Assembly (NCBI GenBank): GCA_003864555.1
Contig: BHER01000001.1
Span: 24,001 to 59,043 of the forward strand
Reading direction: 5' to 3'
DNA length: 35,043 bases
Source of the DNA: Erysipelotrichaceae bacterium
Lineage (GTDB): Bacteria > Bacillota_I > Bacilli_A > Culicoidibacterales > Culicoidibacteraceae
Shown: positions 28,630-35,043 of the stretch, piece after piece
Numbering within the stretch: position 1 is the first letter of the stretch
How the letters are laid out: each line of letters opens with the position of its first letter
Notes under the pieces: model-generated
Databases searched by the model: none
What the model was told of the DNA's origin: nothing
What the model saw: only the letters and a program-made list of their open reading frames with translations
Position numbers and translations under genes: made by a program

Positions 28630-29016
28630 ATGAAAAATATACAGATAATTTCAAGGAATAAATATAAGAATTTAAAAGAGTACCGTTTGATTGAGGAAGG
28701 GATATATCGTTGCCTGAGAGCAGGTGTTGATGTTGAAAGAGGCGACTATGTCATCGCACTATCATTTACTCTTGAAGTAGAAAGAGGCGAACTAGATAAT
28801 AGGCAATATCCGATGCGTGATATACAAGATAAATTCTATGCAGTTATAAGTGAAGTAATCTCTGGGGAAGATCTTAGTAATATTATTGAATATGAGTTTT
28901 CAACAGGGGGGGAACTTGCAGATATTCAAGCCCTCAAAAGTATTGTTGGGAAAGAAGTCTATAATGAGGATTTTGAAGAAGAGGGCATCATCTATACAAA
29001 ATTAGTTATTAAATAA
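28630..29016 (+). CDS. Conserved-looking hypothetical protein, not recognised
   Basis: A 128-aa soluble, acidic protein without signal peptide or membrane segment. I do not recognise its family. It has an AAAGGAGA ribosome site and an extended -10 promoter, so it is probably a real gene. The N-terminal third is basic (NKYKNLKEYRL), the rest is acidic, with alternating strands and helices; VERGDYVIAL and LEVERGEL give a short internal echo. No partner gene is nearby: the nitroreductase is divergent and the next gene is convergent. About 290 nt of gene-free AT-rich sequence follow, holding only the hairpin 29186-29222. Confidence 0.75.
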   Translation: MKNIQIISRNKYKNLKEYRLIEEGIYRCLRAGVDVERGDYVIALSFTLEVERGELDNRQYPMRDIQDKFYAVISEVISGEDLSNIIEYEFSTGGELADIQALKSIVGKEVYNEDFEEEGIIYTKLVIK

Positions 29017-29185
29017 AAAAGTAAAACCATGTAGCAGATGTATCCAAGTTTCATATTGTTGCTTGAAAACTATAGCTAGCAACAATTATAGATTTAGATA
29101 ATTGTCAAATTATATCTTTCAATATATCCTAAAGTCCAAATTTTAATCAAAGCCAAGATATGTTTAAATATTACAGCAAAATTAA

Positions 29186-29222
29186 AAGGATTGATTTCTG
29201 TGTTGAACAGGAATCAATCCTT
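29186..29222 (-). terminator. Hairpin, probable terminator of the WxL surface-protein gene
   Basis: A 16-bp stem (29186-29201 with 29207-29222, one G-U pair) has a 5-nt loop. On the minus strand it is followed by TTTTAATTTT, making it a reasonable terminator about 80 nt past the stop at 29304. On the plus strand there is no T tract, so it would not end the 128-aa gene's transcript well. Confidence 0.6.
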
Positions 29223-29303
29223 AACAAGCTTTATTGCTTCATTTTATTTAGTCCGAATAATATGGATTAGCTTTTTTTTCTATCCGGGGGATAGGGTGCT
29301 ATA

Positions 29304-32099
29304 TTAAGGCGCATCGCTTAAAATCCATTCTATATTGCCACTATATGGAATGCCGCTATAAATATTGCCGCTATCGACTCTGAGCAGGAGTCCCTCATCC
29401 GCAGTATAATTTAAGATTGTAGGGGTGATACTTTGAATGTTTGTATGGATGATCTGTTCATTATTACCTAGTTGTAATAGTGATCCTGATTTCGTTTTGA
29501 ACATGAAGGCCTGGGGGATTGAGTTTTTACTTGAGTGTAATGGAGTTAGAACACTCAGAGACAGTTGCCAATTGGAAGTTGCATTTCTTGTGTCCAAAAT
29601 TTCAACCATAAAACTACTATTTCTTGTAAAAATTGTATTATTAGTAATGGCCTTTGTTCCAAATTCTATGATGTCGGGTGTACTTTCAAATTTTAAAACA
29701 GGATTAATCAGTGGGGCACGTGATACCCGATAATTCAAGTAATTTTTCACACTGTAGATAGAAATGGGGCTATTATCAACTGATAATGTATGGATGACAA
29801 AATTACCCGCCATATCCGTTAAAATATTTTGTGTTTGTAAAGCACCCTGGTGGTGATATTGAAGCTCAACCATGGAACCTGGGGAACTAGTACCACTAAT
29901 TATTTTTGCACCAGCATTGAACGCATCGATCGATGCGCTCAAATCGCCGATTGCTAGAACGCCAGGACTCGTTGCAGAAAAGGTGAAAGCCCCTGAGGGA
30001 TTATGACTATCAGTTGCTTCATAATTTGAATTAAGTACAGAAGTGTCCCCAGCATTAGCAGCAATTATGCCATCAAAAGTAATATGAGGGGTGTAATTTG
30101 CCTTATGAAATTCAAATATTGGAAGTTGTGCTAATGAATTATGCTCCGCAAATACTGAAGTATTATCATGAAGTGTTGCCTGCTGTGCATCAATGGAATA
30201 TTGAATAGGGTTGATACCAAAAACCAGATTCTGTGTTATCTCAGCCCCACCAAGAATGATGGAAAGAGGAGTATCTACAATGAATTTACGATTTGTACCG
30301 AGGAGCTGAATTAAATTCTTTTGCATCCCTGATTCGCTAAATACCTGGAGAGACCCCCCAGACTTAACTTCAAGATTACCATTTACTTTTAAATGGTTTG
30401 CCTCTGGATTTGTTAGTGTCTTGGATAAAATCTTAATTTGCGAATGATTATGAATATCTAAATCACTTAGAGTATTAAAAAGCTGTGTACCTTGAAATTG
30501 ATTGACATCAATTAGAATCTTAGATTTATTGGTTATGCTTAAGTGTGTAGCATTAAAAGCATTACCAGCATTTTGTTGTTGCTTAATTGAAAGATAGGTA
30601 TTATCAAGTGCCAGATGATTAACATTGATTACCGCCCCATTTGCAATATCCTCGATATGTCCATTAGTTATAATATTAAATTCTGAATCCTGAAAAAGTG
30701 GTGAGTCCAAATTGACCATATAGTTTGGGGTACGCCCATTTGTTTCAAAGGTGAAAATTGAAGATGCCAGTAAAAAACTTCCATGTTGGTAAAATCCTGA
30801 ACGATTATTATTAGTAGAATCACCATTTATTTTTAAAGCAAGTAGGCTTTCTTCTAAGTAGAGGTCATTTTGAACTTGTATGAGATAATTAGAAATATCT
30901 TTCTCTTGTGTGAGATATAATTCACTCTCAATAAGTTGCAAATCTTTGATAGTCATAAGCTCAGCAGTAGTTTGTTGATTGCTATTTAAAATAATAGTTG
31001 ACTCTGCAGCAAAAAGCCCAGAGGCGTTGCCACTACCATCAAATAATGGAGAAGAAGCATCGGTGCTTAAGCTCCGCGAAATATTCAAATTGGAGTTTTT
31101 AATGAATAAGAAGCTTGTATCACCATATAAGCCAATTGGTGATCTATCATGATTTCCTGTTTGGATGATATGAAAATCAGAATGCTGAGAAATAATTATT
31201 TCATAAGGGAATGAAGCAGGAGTAATGAGCATACCACTTGTCTCATAGATGGTATTTGAACTGATAATGTTAATAGATGCCCCCGCTTGTGTGAACTTGA
31301 AGGCACCATATAAACCATTTGTAGGGAAATGTGTGAGCTCATTTTCCCCACGTAGGATGACGTGATTTACCTCACCAATTTCTTGTGGTTCTGCATGGTG
31401 ACCTGCCTCAATTGAGATGGTTGAGGCAACAATTTCTACTGTACCATATCGATTAAAAATCAGTTTGGGGCCATTATATATTATATTCGAATACCGGATT
31501 GTAATATTTTTGACAGCATCAGCAATATAGAGTGTTCCATGGTCATTCTCCCCGATAATTTTGATGTTTTTCATCTCGATCTTCGTTAATTTGGTGGGTT
31601 GTTGCACAATTTTAATTGTGTCGGTCATGCTAAGGGATTGCAAATCCGTAAGAGTATGGGCAATCTGTGTTTGTGGATTTATACCATCGATGATGAGATT
31701 ATCTTTATTTGTATTTATAGTAATCCCACCAGCCATTTGTTGGATATCAGCACCCAAAAAAATAGTGTCAATACCATTATCGACTTCAAGGGCTGTTTTA
31801 AGTTGCGCATAGCTGTAAACAATTTCTTCATTACTATTCAAAAATGGGTTGATTTCCATTTGCAGAGGTTGTGGTTCAATTAGATTGAGAGAGCTGTTAG
31901 TTGTGTATCCAAGATTGGTAGAAAGAGGGTAAGGTTGCTTAGTAATTTTTGCATCCGCAGCATCTATTACGGGGTGTTCTATGGTCTGCTTAGAACTGAT
32001 ATCAGTAGATACATTATTACTATTTGCATGGAATGAAAAAGTTGGTAATAGTAATAAAATGGAGAAAAGAATACCGGAAGTTCGTTTTAAATTTAACAT
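29304..32099 (-). CDS. Secreted cell-surface protein with pectate-lyase-like region and C-terminal WxL domain
   Basis: A 931-aa exported protein. The signal peptide is basic MLNLKR, a hydrophobic core ILFSILLLLP, and a likely cut near residue 27. From about 85 to 620 it reads like a right-handed beta-helix (repeated short strands such as LIIDGI, IEMKNIKII, ITIRYSNI), as in pectate-lyase-like adhesive domains of Bacillota surface proteins. An Ig-like segment (about 705-785) follows. The end is a WxL domain with Trp844-Gln-Leu and, 81 residues later, Trp925-Ile-Leu in EWILSDAP. WxL domains bind peptidoglycan without covalent linkage. No LPXTG motif. Start ATG 32099 follows AAAGGTGAT; the TTG at 32114 is unlikely. 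Probably an adhesin; ligand unknown. Confidence 0.88.
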   Translation of the reverse strand: MLNLKRTSGILFSILLLLPTFSFHANSNNVSTDISSKQTIEHPVIDAADAKITKQPYPLSTNLGYTTNSSLNLIEPQPLQMEINPFLNSNEEIVYSYAQLKTALEVDNGIDTIFLGADIQQMAGGITINTNKDNLIIDGINPQTQIAHTLTDLQSLSMTDTIKIVQQPTKLTKIEMKNIKIIGENDHGTLYIADAVKNITIRYSNIIYNGPKLIFNRYGTVEIVASTISIEAGHHAEPQEIGEVNHVILRGENELTHFPTNGLYGAFKFTQAGASINIISSNTIYETSGMLITPASFPYEIIISQHSDFHIIQTGNHDRSPIGLYGDTSFLFIKNSNLNISRSLSTDASSPLFDGSGNASGLFAAESTIILNSNQQTTAELMTIKDLQLIESELYLTQEKDISNYLIQVQNDLYLEESLLALKINGDSTNNNRSGFYQHGSFLLASSIFTFETNGRTPNYMVNLDSPLFQDSEFNIITNGHIEDIANGAVINVNHLALDNTYLSIKQQQNAGNAFNATHLSITNKSKILIDVNQFQGTQLFNTLSDLDIHNHSQIKILSKTLTNPEANHLKVNGNLEVKSGGSLQVFSESGMQKNLIQLLGTNRKFIVDTPLSIILGGAEITQNLVFGINPIQYSIDAQQATLHDNTSVFAEHNSLAQLPIFEFHKANYTPHITFDGIIAANAGDTSVLNSNYEATDSHNPSGAFTFSATSPGVLAIGDLSASIDAFNAGAKIISGTSSPGSMVELQYHHQGALQTQNILTDMAGNFVIHTLSVDNSPISIYSVKNYLNYRVSRAPLINPVLKFESTPDIIEFGTKAITNNTIFTRNSSFMVEILDTRNATSNWQLSLSVLTPLHSSKNSIPQAFMFKTKSGSLLQLGNNEQIIHTNIQSITPTILNYTADEGLLLRVDSGNIYSGIPYSGNIEWILSDAP

Positions 32100-32262
32100 G
32101 ATATCACCTTTCAATTTTATAGAATTAGTTATGCTTTTCTACTTTTTTTCTGTGTTTTAATAATAAAAGAAGAAATGGGGAGAGACTAGTCTGAAATGAG
32201 TATATTGTTTAATATCAAATATGCTAGTATATTCTGAAGCAATGATTGTGAACTATATTTAA

Positions 32263-32291
32263 ATTATATACCTTAAAGGCTAAAATTACAA
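32263..32291 (-). promoter_or_regulatory. Promoter of the WxL surface-protein gene
   Basis: On the minus strand, TTGTAA (32291-32286) and TATAAT (32268-32263) are separated by exactly 17 nt. The leader to the start codon is then about 155 nt, long for this window, so post-transcriptional control is possible. No riboswitch is recognised in it. Confidence 0.65.
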
Positions 32292-32303
32292 TCTATATGA
32301 CTC

Positions 32304-32317
32304 AAAAAAAAAAAAAA
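32304..32317. repeat. Homopolymer tract of 14 A
   Basis: Fourteen consecutive A on the plus strand (T on the minus) lie about 13 nt upstream of the -35 of the surface-protein promoter. The tract may act as an AT-rich upstream element and could change length by replication slippage. Confidence 0.85.
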
Positions 32318-32329
32318 TCACTATTTAAA

Positions 32330-32418
32330 ATTGACCTATAGACTAAACATGCAAATAAAAAATACGTGATTCGCTTAAACTGGACCCGATAGAGACTGGA
32401 CCTGCAAATAAAAAAGCG
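32330..32418 (+). repeat. Imperfect direct repeat, two copies of about 37-40 bp
   Basis: Copy 1 begins near 32330 (TTGACC...) and copy 2 near 32380 (TGGACC...). Both end in TGCAAATAAAAAA (32350-32362 and 32403-32415), preceded by GACT-AA-AC and GACT-GG-AC. ACTGGACC also occurs twice within this stretch (32379-32386 and 32395-32402). The arrangement looks like a duplicated element end or a repeated control site. Confidence 0.6.
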
Positions 32419-32607
32419 TCCATCTATATGGGATTATCTGAATCGGTTGATGACACGCTTCGGTCAAAAAAACTTGATACTTTAGAAGCCCGCAGGGATG
32501 TCAAAATACACTTATCCACTCAGACGCAAGGATGCCAATTATACCTCAATTTCCGCTACTAAGGGGATGAGGCCAGTGCAACCCTGGGACGATAGGTCTT
32601 ATGCACA
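32330..32607 (+). other. Unexplained GC-richer island: mobile-element remnant or small RNA gene
   Basis: Between the surface-protein promoter and the crtN terminator lies about 280 nt with no supported gene. Its right 200 nt are about 45 percent G+C, against strongly AT-rich sequence directly to the left. A plus frame is open from 32359 to the stop at 32560-32562, with an ATG at 32428 giving 44 codons, but it has no ribosome site and I do not recognise the product. AAGCGT (32414-32419) and ACGCTT (32455-32460) can pair. The island runs straight into a strong terminator, as a small-RNA gene would. A relic of an insertion sequence is equally possible. A TTGACC at 32331 has only a poor -10 (AATAAA) 17 nt on. 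Confidence 0.35.
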
Positions 32608-32649
32608 AAAAAGTGAGAAAATACTATTTTCTCACTTTTTGCTTTTTTT
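32608..32649. terminator. Strong bidirectional terminator between the island and crtN
   Basis: A perfect 15-bp inverted repeat (32608-32622 and 32626-32640) has a 3-nt loop; a further seven T follow at 32643-32649. On the minus strand the hairpin lies about 77 nt past the crtN stop and ends in a T tract as well. On the plus strand there is no coding gene in front of it, only the island. Confidence 0.9.
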
Positions 32650-32716
32650 CTGACCGTGTCCTTGACATGGGGGATGGTTTATAGCTTCGCCCCTCATTTT
32701 ACTTGCGAATACTTAT

Positions 32717-34204
32717 TTATTTGTCATCTTTCATTAATTCAAAGGCAGTTAATTTTGCTGAAGTTAAGACGATTGGTACACCAGCTCCTGGATGGACACT
32801 ACTTCCTGTGAAGTAGAGGTTCTCACAGCTATTTGATTTATTATGTGGGCGGAAGTAATTACTTTGGGCAAGTGTGGGTGCAAGACCAAATGTTGCACCG
32901 TGATGAGCATTAAAACGTGTTTTGAAGTCTTCAGGTGTCATGATTTTTTCAAAAATGATATGGTCTGCAATATCCAAAACGCCTGTTCTTTGTGAAACAA
33001 TTTTAAGTATTTGGTCACGGTACTGGCTAATTAGTTCTTCTGTCCATTCAAATTTCCCAGTTTTTAGCTCTGGTACTGGGACGAGGACATAGAGTGCTTC
33101 TTGTCCTGCTGGTGCAAGGCTTGAATCCATTTTTGCAGGTGTGTAAAGATAGAGGGATGGGTCTTCTGGTAAATTACCTTCAAAAATATCTGCGATATTA
33201 CCATCAAAATCTTTTGCAAAAACGATATTATGTAAATCAAGCATATCAAGTTTGCGGTCAATTCCTAAATACATCATGAAGCATGAGCATGAATACTGCA
33301 TTTTTTCAATTTTTGCATCAGTATATTTTCCTTTACTTGGAATATCAGTGACTAAATTTTTCATAGCGTAGGGGAAATCAGCATTGCATACGACATAGTC
33401 TGCTAACTGCTGTTGCCCATTAACCATCACACCGTGTGCTTTTTTATTGGTAATCAGAATATGATCAACTGCTGTATTAAGGGTTATTTTCCCGCCAAGT
33501 TCTAAAAACAGGCGCTCCATTGCAGTTGCCATTCCATACATCCCACCTTTGATAAACCAAATACCATAGAGCATTTCAATCATTGGAATGATTGTGTAAA
33601 TTGATGGTCCATTATAAGGCGAAATTCCAATATAGAGCGTTTGAAATGCAAGCATTTTCTGAATACGCTCATCTTTAACAAATTTTGCAATCGATGCATG
33701 GGCACTGTTAAATGTTTTAAGTTGTAGTGCTTTATAAAGCATTGCGGGTGTAAAAAAATCACGAGGACCACGGAATGGTCGTTCAATAAAGTTATTTTTG
33801 GCAATAAGATAACGTTTGTAAATATCTGCAAGATATGCCAAGAAACCGGCTGCATCATCTTCACTAATATCCTCGAGGTATTTTGTTAAGTCAACTAGGT
33901 CATTATTTATGCGAATAATTTCATCCTCACTGTACGCAAGGCTATACATGGGGTCAACTTTTGTCATTTCCAAATAGTCATCAGGATTTTTACCTGCCAC
34001 TTTGAAAACTTCACGGTAGACATCGGGCATCATGACAATTGTTGGACCTAAATCAAATGTAAACCCACCGCCTTTAATTTGATTCATTTTGCCACCAACA
34101 TTATTTTCTTTTTCAATAATTTCGACGTGGTAGCCTTGTGATTGCAAGCGGATTGCTGTAGATAATCCTGCAACCCCCGCACCAATAATTATAACTTTTT
34201 TCAT
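32717..34204 (-). CDS. crtN: Phytoene/diapophytoene desaturase (CrtI/CrtN family)
   Basis: A 495-aa FAD-dependent carotenoid desaturase. The N-terminal dinucleotide fold is IIGAGVAGLSTA followed by the acidic strand end IIEKENNVGGK; the C-terminal family signature FTGSSVHPGAGVPIVL is intact. Such enzymes introduce conjugated double bonds into phytoene (C40) or, in most Bacillota, diapophytoene (C30), at the membrane. The C30 reading is inference from lineage. GAGGAAATAAG precedes the ATG. It follows the AI-2E-family gene by only 30 nt and is probably cotranscribed with it. No phytoene or squalene synthase-type crtM gene lies in the window; other CrtI-family oxidases act on different substrates. 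Confidence 0.9.
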   Translation of the reverse strand: MKKVIIIGAGVAGLSTAIRLQSQGYHVEIIEKENNVGGKMNQIKGGGFTFDLGPTIVMMPDVYREVFKVAGKNPDDYLEMTKVDPMYSLAYSEDEIIRINNDLVDLTKYLEDISEDDAAGFLAYLADIYKRYLIAKNNFIERPFRGPRDFFTPAMLYKALQLKTFNSAHASIAKFVKDERIQKMLAFQTLYIGISPYNGPSIYTIIPMIEMLYGIWFIKGGMYGMATAMERLFLELGGKITLNTAVDHILITNKKAHGVMVNGQQQLADYVVCNADFPYAMKNLVTDIPSKGKYTDAKIEKMQYSCSCFMMYLGIDRKLDMLDLHNIVFAKDFDGNIADIFEGNLPEDPSLYLYTPAKMDSSLAPAGQEALYVLVPVPELKTGKFEWTEELISQYRDQILKIVSQRTGVLDIADHIIFEKIMTPEDFKTRFNAHHGATFGLAPTLAQSNYFRPHNKSNSCENLYFTGSSVHPGAGVPIVLTSAKLTAFELMKDDK

Positions 34205-34234
34205 CTTATTTCCTCAATTCCGTGCAAGCTCCAT

Positions 34235-35043
34235 TTACTCTGCAACCGTCTTTTCTTGTCGTGTCTTTTTACAATACTCATAAGAATCGTGGAAGAGCAT
34301 TTTAATAACTGCAGCCCCTGGAACTGCAAAAACAAGGCCGATAAATCCAAATGCCGTTCCCATAATTGTGATGGATGCAACAATCCAGAATACTGAGACG
34401 CCAACTGAGCCCCCAACAATTCGTGGGCCAATGATATTTGCATCTATTTGCTGAAGTACAAGCATGAAAAGTGCAACCCAGAATGCGCTAAGAATATTAC
34501 CCGTACTGATAAGTGTTAATATAACCGCAGGTACTGCACCAATAATTGGACCGACCATTGGAATCATATTGAAAACGCCAACAACTACTCCCATTGCAAA
34601 GAAGTAGGGAACATTTAGAAAAGCAAATCCAATTGCTGCAATTGAGCCAATAATAAGGGAATCAAGTGCTTGTCCATATAAAAATGAAACGAACAGGCCA
34701 TTACTTTTTTTGACATATTCAATCATAATATCTTGATTATTACGATGCATAAACATACTGAACAAGCGATCAATTGTTGTGAAAATTGAATTTCGTTCGA
34801 CTAGCATATAAATACTAAGAACAATTGAGATAAGCCATGTCAAAAGCGTTGCAGTGACTCCTAGAACATTTGAAAAGACCGCATTGATATTTCCAAAACT
34901 AAGAAAACCTGAGAAGGCTTTTGTAATGCTGCTAGCAAGGTTTTCAGCTTGAATTTCTTCAAATAAACCATATTTTTGAATAACAAGTAACCACTCACGA
35001 AGTGTTGTTATCATACTTGAGTAATCAAGATTTGATAAATATG
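34235..35043 (-). CDS. AI-2E-family transporter, 5' end cut by the window
   Basis: The C-terminal 269 codons of an AI-2E-family membrane protein. The frame stays open through the window edge, and complete members are about 350 aa, so the first internal ATG at 35014 is not the start. The remaining part has about six hydrophobic segments and the conserved loop NMIPMVGPIIGAVPAV, then QQIDANIIGPRIVGGSVGV in the last third, both typical of the family. Members export autoinducer-2 in some bacteria, while others are sodium/proton antiporters or have unknown cargo, so no substrate is assigned. It sits 30 nt upstream of crtN on the same strand. Confidence 0.9.
   Translation of the reverse strand, partial: YLSNLDYSSMITTLREWLLVIQKYGLFEEIQAENLASSITKAFSGFLSFGNINAVFSNVLGVTATLLTWLISIVLSIYMLVERNSIFTTIDRLFSMFMHRNNQDIMIEYVKKSNGLFVSFLYGQALDSLIIGSIAAIGFAFLNVPYFFAMGVVVGVFNMIPMVGPIIGAVPAVILTLISTGNILSAFWVALFMLVLQQIDANIIGPRIVGGSVGVSVFWIVASITIMGTAFGFIGLVFAVPGAAVIKMLFHDSYEYCKKTRQEKTVAE

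Noticed and set aside
29280-29294. Small CTATCC/GGATAG hairpin as terminator of the surface-protein gene
   Set aside because: On the minus strand it is followed by an A run rather than T, so it does not fit an intrinsic terminator in that direction.
32359-32562. Coding gene in the GC-richer island
   Set aside because: No ribosome site before ATG 32428, no recognised product and only 44 codons; kept as an unexplained region instead.

Overview
The window is low-GC, AT-rich bacterial DNA with strong AGGAGG-type ribosome binding sites and tight operons. Together with a Bacillota-type (T7SSb) type VII secretion locus, a WxL-domain surface protein, a CrtN-type carotenoid desaturase and a PTS galactitol operon, this points to a Bacillota bacterium, Bacillales/Lactobacillales-like or a more divergent neighbouring lineage. 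I cannot name the species from sequence alone.

Layout. (1) 1-4.6 kb: sbcD-sbcC, a DNA-end-processing nuclease pair, ending at a perfect bidirectional hairpin. (2) 4.6-8.5 kb, minus strand: a compact operon of response regulator, histidine kinase, ABC ATPase and ABC-2 permease. (3) 8.7-18.7 kb, plus strand: a complete T7SSb core in the order esxA-esaA-essA-esaB-essB-essC, divergent from the two-component operon and with no recognisable effector gene beside it. (4) 19.0-21.5 kb: guaB and a Cof-type HAD phosphatase, each with its own promoter and terminator. (5) 21.7-27.7 kb: a PTS-regulated multidomain activator followed by gatA-gatB-gatC-gatD-gatY for uptake and catabolism of galactitol or a similar hexitol. 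(6) 27.9-29.0 kb: a minus-strand nitroreductase and a plus-strand 128-aa protein I do not recognise. (7) 29.3-32.1 kb, minus strand: a 931-aa secreted protein with a pectate-lyase-like region and a C-terminal WxL wall-binding domain. (8) 32.1-32.7 kb: a gene-free stretch holding the surface-protein promoter, a 14-A tract and a GC-richer island with imperfect direct repeats that ends in a strong terminator. (9) 32.7-35.0 kb, minus strand: a CrtN-type desaturase and the 3' part of an AI-2E-family transporter cut by the window edge.

How they fit together. The T7SS genes should encode one membrane machine: EssC motor, EssB/EssA/EsaA membrane parts, EsaB cytosolic factor and EsxA substrate. The divergent two-component system shares its intergenic region, which carries two sets of 11-bp-period direct repeats, so it could control the secretion operon, its own ABC exporter, or both; this is inference. 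The gat genes give import and phosphorylation, oxidation, and aldol cleavage, but no tagatose-6-phosphate kinase is present in the window. The most puzzling part is the unexplained island at about 32.33-32.64 kb.
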